The translations under genes were made by a program, and so were the position numbers. A DNA stretch of 64,000 nucleotides from assembly GCA_035771165.1 (NCBI GenBank), contig JAWNZC010000311.1, forward strand, positions 946,501 through 1,010,500, read 5' to 3'. Origin of the DNA: Paragorgia papillata. Its lineage: Eukaryota > Cnidaria > Anthozoa > Scleralcyonacea > Coralliidae. Every line of letters begins with the position of its first letter. The first letter of the stretch is position 1. The notes beneath the pieces were generated by a model. That model was not told the DNA's origin. It saw only the letters and a list, made by a program, of their open reading frames with translations, and searched no databases. Below are positions 34,767 through 45,289 of this stretch, piece after piece.

Positions 34767-36092
34767 TTGGACAAGGGAATTGTTTTAGCAAAACTCTCAG
34801 TTGATGAATTAACAATAAACAAGTATGATTTAATTTGTTGGGTTTTTTTTGTACTAGCCATTTATGTATTTACTAGATCCATCCAAACAACCAGCGCTGG
34901 AGACTCAAAATTAAACCTGACTTTTTACAGGAAAAACAGAATTTCTCTGAATGACTTTGCTTGGTCATAATAATATGCAAAATTCAAAGTTAGTGCAAAC
35001 TTGCTGTTGCACTGGTGCAGTTCAACAAGAAATTCAACCTCGAATGATAAACTTTTTTGTGCAATCACAAACAGTCAAACCCAAATATTTATTTTCATAT
35101 AGCAAAAAATATTCAAATAATTTACACTGTAGTAAAAATCAAAGTACAGTATCAAACTATAGATTTTTTTAGAAATAATTTACAAGTGACCATCCAAAAA
35201 ACAAAATACTCCACTAAAATTATTATTATACACCAGTCCTTGTTTTGATCTAAAATATATATGATCATTCCTCTACCATGAAACATTAAAGCTTAGGTTA
35301 GCAACCCCAATCTTTGGACAGAATTGCATATATTTCAGTACACTACTTTCAAGTTCAAGAAGATCAAGCTAGGGTCTGACAATTACATGATATGAATATA
35401 AACAAGTTCAAGAAAAAGTACTGTATGCACGATTCAACTGTAATAAATAATAAAACAAACATAAAAATCACAGCCACGCTTCTCAATATAAACATATCAA
35501 AGTTATCATTGCAGAACTATGTAACTTTAGTTTTGAAAAGCGGGTTGTCTTTTAATATGGAATACCGGTCAGCAAATTTCAGTGTCCAATTGCCCCAAAT
35601 TCACCTAACAGAATTGCTTCGTTGTTCAGAGCTACTCGTCCAATTCAATAAATAACAATAACAAAAAGTGTGATTTCATCTTTGTACTCAATGTTTGAAA
35701 TGTTTTCAAAGAGTTTCTACTCTTTTTCTAGCTGTAAAGGCAAGTTGAAAGTCGACAAGAATGCTTTAGTGGCTCAATATACTGTGGCGGTTTTAATTCC
35801 GTAAATGTTCACTTTCAGATGTTTTTCATACCTTCTAAATAGCAAACATATTGTCACTTACCTTCTCTGAATCACTACTGGTTGTAGCGTGAAGATCGAG
35901 CGACTAGTTCGTGAGATATAGCGATTTTAGTGAAGCAACTCCGTATTTCGCCATTACACTCCTTGTTGACCTGACTGCGGTTTACTGGCTGCGAGCTTCG
36001 CAGACCTCGCGCATGCGCACTGAAAAACGGCGACACTTTTACCCTAGAGTGGCCCTTCTGCTCAGTTCTTTATTCTGTGGCAAAACATCCCT
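33978..36092. mobile_element. Foldback element, ~400-bp arms and ~1.3-kb spacer
   Basis: The left arm (about 33978-34395) is inverted at about 35695-36092. Landmarks are cagaataaagaactgagcag against ctgctcagttctttattctg, cgctatatctcacaaactag against its complement, and the accgccact/agtggcggt block. The spacer (34396-35694) is AT-rich, contains a (TA)n tract at 34727-34761 and encodes nothing recognisable. Confidence 0.72.
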
Positions 36093-37606
36093 CGCCAGCA
36101 AATGTCAAAACTATATAAATTGCGATAAAATCACGTTCAACTGATAATAAATTATACATCGTAGTTTATCAGGTGCTTTACGTCTTGAACAGAAATGCTA
36201 TAAGGCCTGAAATAAGTCTTTCGTTTTCTAATCTTTTCCACTCATCAAAGATCAACAAGAGTCTGAAATCAGAATCAAGATCGTCGCTCTATCGACGTAA
36301 TCTTCATCCGTTCTTGTCTTACTACAACTGGGAGACTTAAAATATTCTCGATCAGTTTTATTGACAAAATTCTGTGCATTGTACATCCCACTGGCAGTTT
36401 TTAGTCAATAAAGAAGAGAGATGCATGCTCTTTAGTGTTATTTGCATAATTAGCCCCTCGTGTTCGTGTGGTTCGCGAAGCGGGCCTCGCGATCTCGACG
36501 GAGTGGGCGGTAAGTCCGGTCGGAGATTGTACCCATGTTGGCGTTTTGGAGGATCCATTTATGTGTATATTTAACAATTAGACAACGAGACCGAGTTTTC
36601 TATCTTGACTATCTGCTCGTAGAAAACGAGGGCGAGTTGTCTAATTATTTTAATATCAACCATAAACAACTTTTCTTTAACATAATAACTACTTATTGAC
36701 CGAGCGTGAGGTCTGCGAAATAAAAGGTCTTGCGAACTAAACGAAAATGGCAGACATTTTCCCATTTTTAAAGTACTTTCCGTTGAGCTAGAATCTTGAA
36801 CTTTCTACCACAAATAGTAATTTTCAATTGCTTTTGTTTGACATATTGCTCAAGATCGTACGTTAAGAAGTTTGAATTAAAAATCATCTAGAATTCTAAT
36901 ACTTGTGAGAAGTAAATACGAACAAAGTTACGAACGTTTTGGACATTTAAAAAACTTTCACAAAACGTGGAAACTCGAACTATACACCAAATGAAAGCTT
37001 ATAAAATTTCTAACAACATACCTGCACGATATATTTCAACAATGAGTAGTTCTGAAATTATAATCCATCTTGTTGCCGATATACTGACATGACTGCCATT
37101 TTGTTTATAAAATTAACTTACACGGTCCCGAACGGAAGATTCCGCTCTGAGCGGGCGGATACGGGAAATATCCGACCGCTTATGAACCAATCAAGTTACA
37201 GGATTTCCGTATTCGGACCTCTCAGCGCTGCTGCCATATAATAAATAAGTTTGACCTTTTCGTTCGCAGAAGTCTCCCCATTCAAAGTGTAGAGTAGTTC
37301 GATGGCACATGATAAACAATCGCTCACAAAAACGAGATTGTAATTATTTTGCTTCAAGTTTGGTGTAGATATACTCCATAGGCATAAGCGAATTCATTTT
37401 CTTATTCGAAAATGTCAAACTGAACAATTTTCCATTAGTTTTGGGCCAATGTTTTCGTGATTTCATAACTCGTATATAAATTTTAGCGGACGCCATGTTT
37501 GGCCTGGTTTCCACGTTTGGGTCGCAGCGTGAATATGTCGTGGCTTCTGATTTGTCAAAATAGGAGTATTCCAGCTATAAGAAGGTTTGTCATTGGATAA
37601 CCTACT
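36093..37606. other. Intron sequence with small hairpins, no gene
   Basis: No supported gene. A ~75-bp hairpin lies at 36568-36648 (caattagacaacgagaccga pairing with tcgagttgtctaatt). Around 37150-37190 is a short GC-richer block with cggaagattccgctctgag. Confidence 0.5.
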
Positions 37607-39976
37607 AGTGGTCAGTAGTGATAGACTCCCATCTGGAGGATTATCAATATCTTCCTCAGGCTCCTTTGAGACCTCCTAACCCTAACCTTATTATTTAAGC
37701 ATACGTCATTCATTATCAGGCTCCCTCAGGACACCCTAACCCTAATCTCATTATTTATGCTTACGTCGTCATTTTATCCAACCCCCCTGGTTTTCACTAC
37801 GTCATAACAATTTAATATTTATGCATACTTCATTATTTCTCAGGCTCCTTTGGGACCCCTTAACCCTAGCTTTTATCCAACCCCCCGTGTAATACGTCAT
37901 AACCGATGGCTCTCCGACTGATTCCCAAAGTCACGTCATTATCAAAAAGGCATCCCACGCAACCTTGTATCCAGGGTCTTATCTCCGCTCCCCGCCCACC
38001 ACGCTACGAAAAGACCCTGGTTGTGGCTGGTCACGTGCCCCCTAAAAATTTGGGGTTTTTTAATTAACGATTTCAAAAATACTCAGGGAGGAGTGACAGG
38101 CACCATTACAAGTTTTCACCTTTGTTTATACAAATAATATATTACGTCTGGCATCGTCAGACTGGCGTCTGATCGAGCTGTCTGATTGCAAATATCTGTT
38201 AAAATGAAACCAACAAAAAACAAACGTACTCAGTGTTTATAACAAAACATATATCGTGCTTTCTTCTGTGGTGTACGTTGTCAAAGATCATATCGAATCC
38301 AAACGTTAAAGAATCCCCGACGGCCCGAAGAAGATATAGCATCCTCTATTAAATGCACCGTCGAATACTCGTGTCGACTAGACTTTGAAATTGTCGCAGT
38401 GTTGGTGATGTGAAGTACCTTAAAATTTGTACAACAAGGCAAATTTTTAACTGCTTTATTCGTCCGAAATGTTTTACCGCCAAAGACTTCCTCGCGACGA
38501 TGCTCTTCCTCATTTAATCCTCGTTTAATCTGCAGGCCATGTGAAAGAGCCAAACAGCTTTCTCTCGCACTAAAATGCATTGACATTTCAACCTCTGCTC
38601 CGATAACCCCAGCGAAAAGTACTAAAAGAAGCGATTCGGCAAAGATTGCAACTATACAACATCAAGCCGATTGCCGTCCTTTCACTCGCATTTGTCATCA
38701 ACAGAAACTCGGGTAAATACAGTTCTTCAACCGCGCTTTTCATTCTTTTTATTAAACTTTATAGCTCGCCTAAATGGCTAAATCTAATATCAGATTTTAG
38801 AATACGAGTATTAAAACTGGACTTGTGGTGTAGCATTGATTGTGCAGCTTAATAAAGCTTACCACCCCTCCCCTGATATAAAATTCGTTTAGGCGGCACG
38901 TGACCAGCCGCAACCAGGGTCTTTTCGCAGCGTAGGGCGGGGGCGCGGAGATAAGACCCTGGGTACGAGGTTGCATCCCACGTTCTTCCTTATAAGTATT
39001 AGTAAAATTTATAGAGACACTTTATATTTTTCATCTGAAACCTTGTCTTGATGAGTATAGAGAGTTTTGAGCAGACTAAGTGTCTGAATTGGCAGAGATA
39101 ACGTATAGACTTGAATCAATAGCGTATCACGAATAATATATTAGAACCTAAATGTTCAAACAGAGTAAGCTATCCTAGAATCATTGCTAACTAAACCTTT
39201 AAAACCATTCTAGGAAGATAGAAAAGATCGAAGATCGAAAAGCCGAACAATAAGAACAATTTTAAATGTCGAACTATAAACTAGAGGAAAAGCGATTTAT
39301 TACTTTGAAAGCGTTGCTACGCTTTCTGTTACTAAGTGTGATATTTGCATATTTATCCTCAGTGCACCTGCAGGAGACAAAAGAGAAACTCATTAGGGGT
39401 GATTAAGACGATTAAGCGCTTGGGCAAGTCTAGCCGAGAAGGTTATTAGCATTGGTGTACAACGTCGCGTCGCCTCTTAAGACAGAACTCAAAGCATTCA
39501 GTTTAAAATATTTATTTGGGCTTTGGTTTAAACTTACACATATCAAAAACAAATTACGGTTACATATAAATAGTTCACACCGACCATCTAGTAAGGTGTG
39601 CTTCTTAGATTATATTTAGGTGTTTTTATTTTAAAAGTAGCATGATAATCTTTCTTGTCTTCTGATGAAAATTGGGACACATCTTCTTTTGTCATGGGTA
39701 AATATTTTGATCTAGTCATCAATAGATGATGTTGGTAGTCTTCTCTTTCATCCGGAGTAATCTTTGCCAAGTCTTTCTCTGTCGGGTCGGGTCGCCCAAA
39801 CTTTCCCAGTTATGAAAGAAATTATGTTTAAGCATCGGTTGTTCAACGGTAGGAGGTGGTGTTAGGAAATAGGTTTTAGGTGTAGCAGGGAAACCCCACG
39901 GAGGATCGTCCGCTTCTTGCTTTATCTCCGGTGTCAAGTTTGGTGTATTTTTTCGAGGCTGAGTTTCAAGATTATC
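37607..39976 (+). repeat. Left inverted terminus of Polinton-like element 2
   Basis: Without the inserted 1-kb transposon it pairs with 43772-45250 over ~1.35 kb. Landmarks are atcaatatcttcctcaggct, ttatccaacccccctggttt, gcatcccac...ttcttcctta and the ORF shared by both termini. It contains several copies of a caggctcc(c)t..ggacaccctaaccct motif. Confidence 0.78.
37951..38982. mobile_element. DNA transposon with 9-bp target duplication inside the left terminus
   Basis: CATCCCACG at 37951-37959 is repeated exactly at 38974-38982. The element (37960-38973, 1014 bp) has ~85-bp terminal inverted repeats: the left begins CAACCTTGTATCCAGGGTC and the complement of the right begins CAACCTCGTACCCAGGGTC. 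The inverted partner of this terminus, near 44875-44890, has an uninterrupted ggcatcccactttcttcc, which is the empty site. A 9-bp duplication and long inverted repeats suggest a Mutator-like element. No transposase is recognisable in its ~840-bp interior, so it is non-autonomous. Confidence 0.88.
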
Positions 39977-39997
39977 TATTTTTTTATTTCGGTTCAA
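39588..39997 (-). pseudogene. Terminus-encoded ORF of element 2, left copy
   Basis: The minus strand encodes TPEIKQEADDPPWGFPATPK and TYFLTPPPTVEQPMLKHNFF, then after a frameshift near 39785 DEREDYQHHLLMTRSKYLPM and KTPKYNLRSTPY. It is the same protein as the plus-strand copy at 43772-44150 because the inverted termini include its coding region. It is Pro/Thr-rich and hydrophilic, with no known domain. The stop lies at 39588 in both copies' equivalent position, so the C-terminus is real. Confidence 0.5.
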
Positions 39998-40667
39998 AAT
40001 TATTTACATTAACTCCATCGGTAATATAAGCCTTGGGACAAGCAGTACAGAAACCAATTGAATGTGAAAAAGATAAGGGAGATCTTAACTTACATAATTT
40101 GCATTGATTGTTATCCTGATAGAAATCTTTCCATGAACATTTAGGACACTGAAGTAAATATACAACACGTGCAATACTTTGACAGTGTTCGCATTCTCCA
40201 GTAAGTTCTTCATTTCTCTCCGAGTCCTCTCCACTCCAATGCTCCGCGTCCGACTCTTCTTGTTTTTCGGAGTCAGTTCTTCGTCTTCGCTTTCTTCGTC
40301 TTCGCTTTCGGATTCCCTCTTGATGTTCGTGACGTGCCAGCATGGTCAAAACTTGAACATTTTCAATGAGACTTTTATCAATTTTCAAATTTACTAGTCC
40401 TTTAACAAAAATATCTAAACCAAGGGGCTCGGGAATCTTGGCATCGTATTCTGTAAGACAATATTCTATCAAATCAGTGATATTTGTTCTTGGTATAGTT
40501 CTTCCGTTATATACTATTTCCCCTCTTGAATTCCACGTTTGAAGACTATGAGATATCAGCAAACTGTTTAGCAGAGAAGACACTTTCTCTTCATCGATTT
40601 CGTAGTGTAAATGTGATATTATTTGCTGGACGCGATAATTAGCAAGACTTGTTTCTTCCATGTTCAC
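39984..40667 (-). CDS. Zinc-ribbon protein of Polinton-like element 2
   Basis: An intact 227-residue frame. Residues 1-110 are helical (SLANYRVQQIISHLHYEIDE, then IEYCLTEYDAKIPEPLGLD). Residues ~119-150 are a strongly basic then acidic linker (RKRRRRKRRRR, followed by ESDAEHWSGEDSERNEE). The C-terminus has paired cysteine knuckles, CEHCQS, CPKCSW, CKLCKL and CTACPK, giving two probable zinc-binding sites. A basic nuclear-localisation-like run with zinc ribbons suggests a nucleic-acid-binding or transcription-like role. I do not recognise a named family. It is next to and on the same strand as the small basic protein. Confidence 0.6.
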   Translation of the reverse strand: MNMEETSLANYRVQQIISHLHYEIDEEKVSSLLNSLLISHSLQTWNSRGEIVYNGRTIPRTNITDLIEYCLTEYDAKIPEPLGLDIFVKGLVNLKIDKSLIENVQVLTMLARHEHQEGIRKRRRRKRRRRTDSEKQEESDAEHWSGEDSERNEELTGECEHCQSIARVVYLLQCPKCSWKDFYQDNNQCKLCKLRSPLSFSHSIGFCTACPKAYITDGVNVNNFEPK

Positions 40668-40702
40668 GCTTAAACTGACTATCGTAGAAACGTTTGGTTC
40701 TT

Positions 40703-41020
40703 TTATACCATTTCTGTGAGTCCTTCTAAAACAGGATCAAGCAACAGGCTTAGAAATCCTTCACCGTTTTGAAGCAGTGTTTTCTTTTTTCGTCTAAAAC
40801 TTCGTCGGGGATCAACCAAAATGTGTAGATCGTCCTGGTAAGGGCCAAGTGTTTCAATCACCTGACGAGGTAGTTGGTAGTGCATTTGCCAAAAATTGTG
40901 CGCACACTCGCATATACATCGAACCTGCTCAGGGCTCGCAGACTCCAAAACAGCTCGCTGTTGTATGGGTTTTGAAAGACACAAAAACTGAAGAAATGCC
41001 CTCTGTTCGTTGGTAAACAT
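40703..41020 (-). CDS. Small basic Polinton-type protein, possibly minor virion protein
   Basis: An intact 105-residue frame with LESASPEQVRCICECAHNFW, then DPRRSFRRKKKTLLQNGEGF and SLLLDPVLEGL. The pattern (short helices with an 'ASPEQV' motif, a basic RRKKK segment, a Gly-bracketed hydrophobic C-terminus) is one I associate with small proteins in animal Polinton-like loci, compared by others with adenoviral core or pX-like proteins. Function is inferred only. Upstream is a GA-rich minisatellite that may have displaced its promoter. Confidence 0.55.
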   Translation of the reverse strand: MFTNEQRAFLQFLCLSKPIQQRAVLESASPEQVRCICECAHNFWQMHYQLPRQVIETLGPYQDDLHILVDPRRSFRRKKKTLLQNGEGFLSLLLDPVLEGLTEMV

Positions 41021-41104
41021 CTCTATCTGACAGTCAGTGTCTAAATGAGGAAATCTCTACCAGAACATGTCTAGATATTTTGGATTTGTGACAGATATCC
41101 TTGA

Positions 41105-42752
41105 GGAGTCTGGGACTGAAAATTGGGAAAATAAGGCCGATAAGCGAAAGATAAAAGGAAGATAAGGAAGGTAAAGGGAAGATAAAGGGAAGTTAAGGAA
41201 GATATAAAGAGGACGATAAGAGGCAGATAAAGAAGATAAGAGGAAATAAGGGAGATCAGGAAGATAATGGGAAGATAAGAGGAAGAGAAGGAAGATAAGA
41301 GAAAGATAAGGAAGATAAGAGAAAGATAAAGGGAAGATAAAGGTTAGATAAGGAAGATAATGGAAAGATAAGAGGAAGATAATGAAGAGAAGACAAAGAT
41401 AAGAGGAAGATAAGAGGAAGATAAAGGGAAGATAAACAAAAGATAAGGAAGATAAGGAAGATAAGAGCAAGTTAAAGGGAAGATAAAGGGAAGATAAGGA
41501 AGATAAGGGAAAGACAGGAGGTAGATAAGGAAGAGAAGAGAAAGATAAGAGGAATATAAAAGGAAGATAAGATGAAGATAAAGGGGAGATAAAGGGAAGA
41601 TAAGAAAGAGAAAAGGAAGATAAGGAAGACAAGAGGAAGATAAGAGGAAGATAAGAGGAAGATAAGAGGAAGATAAAGGGAAGATAAAGAAAAGATAAGG
41701 AAGATAAGTGGAAGATAAAGGGAAGCGAAGGAAGATATAAAGGGGAAGATAAGAGGCAGATAAGGAAGAGAAGAGAAAGATAAGAAAGATAAAAGGAAGA
41801 TAAGAGGAAGATAAAAGGAAGATAAAGAAAAGATAAGAGGAAGATAAGGAAGGGAAGAGAAAGATAAGAGGAAGATAAGAAGAAGATAAGAAGAAGATAA
41901 GAGGAAGATAAGAGGAAGATAAGAGGAAGATAAGAGGAAGATAAGAGGAAGATAAGAGGAAGATAAAGGGAAGATAAGAAAGATAAAAGGAAGATAAGGA
42001 AGATAAGAGGAAGATAAAGGGAAGATAAGAAAGATAAGAGGAAGATAAGAGGAAGAAAAAGGGAAGATAAAGAAAAGATAAGGACGATAAGAGGAAGATA
42101 AGAGGACGATAAAGGGAAGCTAAAGGGAAGATACGAACGATAAAAGAAAGATAAGAAAGACAAGAGGAAGATAAGAGGAAGATAAGAGGAAGATAAGAGG
42201 AAGATAAGAGGAAGATAAGAGGAAGATAAGAGGAAGATAAGAGGAAGATAAAGGGAAGATAAGAAAGATAAAAGGAAGATAAGGAAGATAAGAGGAAGAT
42301 AAAGGGAAGATAAGAAAGATAAAAGGAAGATAAGAGGAAGAAAAAGGGAAGATAAAGAAAAGATAAGGACGATAAGAGGAAGATAAGAGGACGATAAAGG
42401 GAAGCTAAAGGGAAGATACGAACGATAAAAGAAAGATAAGAAAGACAAGAGGAAGATAAGAGGAAGATAAGAGGAAGATAAGAGGAAGATAAGAGGAAGA
42501 TAAAGGGAAGATAAGGAAAAGATAAGGAAGATAAGAGGAAGATAAGAGGAAGATAAGAGGAAGATAAGAGGAAGATAAGAGGAAGATAAGAGGAAGATAA
42601 GGAAAAGATAAGGAAGATAAGAGGAAGATAAGAGGAAGATAAGAGGAAGATAAAGGGAAGATAAAGGGAAGATAAGAAAGATAAAAGGAGGATAAGGAAG
42701 ATAAGAAGAAGATAAGAGGAAGATAAGAGGAAGATAAAGGGAAGATAAGAGG
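41105..42752. repeat. GA-rich minisatellite with ~285-bp higher-order repeat
   Basis: About 150 copies of an 11-bp-type unit, ggaagataaga, with variants aaagataagg, gaagataaagg and ggacgataag. A distinctive variant string beginning ggaagaaaaagggaagataa at 42051 is repeated at 42336, showing a ~285-bp segmental duplication within the array. Long open frames on the minus strand (SLSSLYLPLIFLLSS-type) are translations of the repeat. Confidence 0.93.
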
Positions 42753-42826
42753 GGAAAAAATTGAAATAAATTGTCCGAATATACTTTGAAACAATCATTT
42801 TACTCCTAATCGTCAAATAGTCAACA

Positions 42827-43546
42827 TGTAGCACTTGCGGGAAAACGTTTTCGACAAGAGGCAATTTTCAACGTCATATTAAAAATTTCCATCAGGAAAG
42901 TAATACCGGGCATGTTTCCCCGGTCATCGATGGATCTACAGTCATGCAGCATCCTTTTACGTGCATTGTTGCAGGGTGTACTCAGAGCGGCAAAACAGGA
43001 TGGGTGAATACACTTCTGGAAAACGCCAAAACTACGATTAATCCTCCTCCCAAACGTATCATTTGGTGCGATGGACAATGGCAGCCCATGTCTCTTGAGA
43101 TGATCAAAACAATACCAGGCATCGAATTCTACGACGGTATACCTTCCGACATTGACTTGGATGATTTTCTTAAAGTCTCTCAACGTAACCTGATCGTCCT
43201 CGATGATCTTATGGCTCAATCAGGGAGAGATAAACGTATTGCTAGTCTATTTACTAAAGGTAGTCATCACCGGAATTTGTCTATCATCTATACTGTTCAA
43301 AATATTTTTCATCAAGGCAAAGAAACCAGAAACATTAGCCTCAACGCACACTATATCTTACTCTTCAAGTCTCCGAGGGATAAATAGCAAATTTCTGTCT
43401 TGGCTCGACAGGTGAACCCGGGTCATATTCAGGAATTTATGAAAAGTTGCGAGAAAGCAACAAGCCGCCCTCATGGTATATTTATGCTAGATCTAAAGCC
43501 TACAACAGATGACGATCATCGTCCCAAGACCAATGTTCTACCTTGA
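42827..43546 (+). pseudogene. Packaging ATPase with N-terminal C2H2 finger, element 2
   Basis: The frame begins with a C2H2 finger (CSTCGKTFSTRGNFQRHIKN, His at the end) and passes without a stop into HPFTCIVAGCTQSGKTGW, a Walker A P-loop. It continues with PPPKRIIWCDGQWQPMS, NLIVLDDLMAQSG (Walker B) and FTKGSHHRNLSIIYTVQN, the sensor-like region of FtsK/HerA packaging ATPases. An in-frame TAG at 43385 interrupts it, and the frame then continues with LARQVNPGHIQEFM to a TGA at 43544. There is no start codon upstream of the finger: a TAG at 42818 precedes it and the GA array begins 70 bp away, so the 5' end is lost. The enzyme would translocate viral DNA into capsids. A premature stop means this copy is probably inactive, though breaks are few. 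Confidence 0.8.
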
Positions 43547-43771
43547 GAAAGTAACTCCACCCTGCAGTAGCAACTTGGTAGTTTCATACAAAAGCAATCT
43601 TATCAGCAACCTCCGATCATTAATGCCATGTACAATAGAGAACAAAAAATGCAAGATATTGTACAAGCTCCACAGTTAACAACAGAATAAAAGAGCATAC
43701 TCTACTCCAATTCAGCTCGGACGTTTTCTAACGTTTCAAAATCAACTGCAGAATCAGCTTCAACCTCTAAC

Positions 43772-44150
43772 TAATATTGAAACTCAGCCTCGGAAAAATA
43801 CACAAAACTTGACACCGGAGATAAAGCAAGAAACGGATGATCCTCCGTGGGGTTTCCCTGCTACACCTAAAACCTATTTCCTAACACCACCTCCTACCGT
43901 TTAACAACCGATGCTTAAATATAATTTCTTTCATAACTGGGAAAGTTTGGGCGACCCGACTGAGAATTACTTGGCAAAGACGACTCCGGATGAAAGAGAA
44001 GACTATCAACATCATCTATTGATGACTACATCAAAATATTTACCCATGACAAAAGATGCGTCCCAATTATCATCAGAAGACAAGAAAGATTATCATGCTA
44101 CTTTTAAAATAAAAACACCTAAATATAATCTAAGAAGCAGACCTTACTAG
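43772..44150 (+). pseudogene. Terminus-encoded ORF of element 2, right copy
   Basis: Plus-strand counterpart of 39588-39997. It has TPEIKQETDDPPWGFPATPK and an in-frame TAA at 43902 (where the left copy has Glu), then the open frame 43911-44150 ending KTPKYNLRSRPY. In the left copy the equivalent segment carries a frameshift instead, so the two copies decayed independently. Confidence 0.55.
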
Positions 44151-45250
44151 ATGCTCGGTGTGAACTATTTATATGTAACCGTAATTTGTTTTGATATGTG
44201 TAAGTTTAAACCAAAGCCTAAATAAATATTTTAAACTGAATGCTTTGAATTCTGTCGTATGAGGCGACGCGACGCTGTACACCAATGCTAATAACCTTCT
44301 CGACTAGACTTGCCCAAGCGCTTAATCCTCTTAATGACCCCTAATGAGTTTCTTTTTTGTCTCCTGCACGTGCACTGAGGATAAATATGCAAATATCACA
44401 CTTAGTAACAGAAAGCGTAGCAACTCTTTCAAAGTAATAAATCGCTTTGCCTTTAGTTAATATTTCGACATTTAAAATCGTTTTTTCATGACTTCTTGAA
44501 GTGATTCCTCATTCTATCTTCCTTCACTTATAAACGAGGGTTTAGTTAGGAATGATTCTAGGATGATCTACTCTGTTAGGTTCTAACCCTTAATATAATA
44601 TTCATAGCTTACTCAGATAATATTCAAGTTAAGTTATCTCAGCAGATTCAGTCATTTAGAATCTTCAAAACTCTCTATACTCATCAAGATAAGGTTTCAG
44701 ATAAAAAATATAAAGTGTCAATTTCTCGCTCGTTCCCTAAAAAGAAGGACTATTTTGGTTAAAGTTTGCACTACGCATGCTCTGTACGTCCACATATCCC
44801 ACAGCCGTTTGACTATCATTTAGGCTAGGTGTATAAATCAAACGGTAATTACTAATACTTGTAAGGAAGAAAGTGGGATGCCTTTTGATGACGTAACTTC
44901 GGGAATCAGTCGGAGAGCTATCGGTTATGACGTATTACACGGGGGGTTGGATAAAAGCTAGAGTTAAGGGGTACCAAAGGAGCCTGAGAAATAATGAAGT
45001 ATGCATAAATATTAAACTGGTATGACGTAGTGAAAACCAGGGGGGTTGGATAAAACGACGACGTAAGCATAAATAATGAGATAAGAGTTATGGTGTCCTG
45101 AAGGAGCCAGAGAATGAATGACGTATGCTTAAATAATGAGGTTAATTGAGCCTGAGGAAGATATTGACAGAGCTCATTAAAAATTTAATTTACCTAATTA
45201 ATTATGAATCCGCCAGATAGGGGTCTATCATTACTGTGGTCTATCACCAA
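43772..45250 (-). repeat. Right inverted terminus of Polinton-like element 2
   Basis: The inverted partner of the left terminus. It retains the uninterrupted site corresponding to the 9-bp duplication in the left terminus, and ends with gataggggtctatcattact, pairing with agtagtgatagactcccatc at the left edge. Confidence 0.78.
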
Positions 45251-45289
45251 TAGACCAAATTTAGTTTAGTTTTATATATATATATATAT

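Larger units (their letters stand above)
37607..45250. mobile_element. Polinton-like element 2, compact, with ~1.4-kb inverted termini
   Basis: Long inverted termini (about 37607-39976 including a 1-kb insertion, and about 43772-45250) enclose three genes: a zinc-ribbon protein and a small basic protein on the minus strand, and a packaging ATPase on the plus strand. A 1.65-kb GA-rich minisatellite lies between the two gene groups. The outer edges carry paired atagac motifs and the left edge begins AGTGG, in keeping with Polinton AG termini, but exact ends and target duplication could not be fixed. No capsid, polymerase or integrase is present. It is either an internally deleted Polinton/adintovirus or a non-autonomous derivative. 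It sits in the 28.5-kb intron of the convertase. Confidence 0.72.

Noticed and set aside
38281..38586. 101-codon minus-strand ORF inside the 1-kb transposon as a transposase
   Set aside because: No DDE-type motifs, no zinc finger and too short; the element is most likely non-autonomous.
41057..42864. Minus-strand frames of 463 and 506 codons resembling multi-pass membrane proteins
   Set aside because: Translations of the GA-rich minisatellite; the hydrophobicity comes from the repeat.
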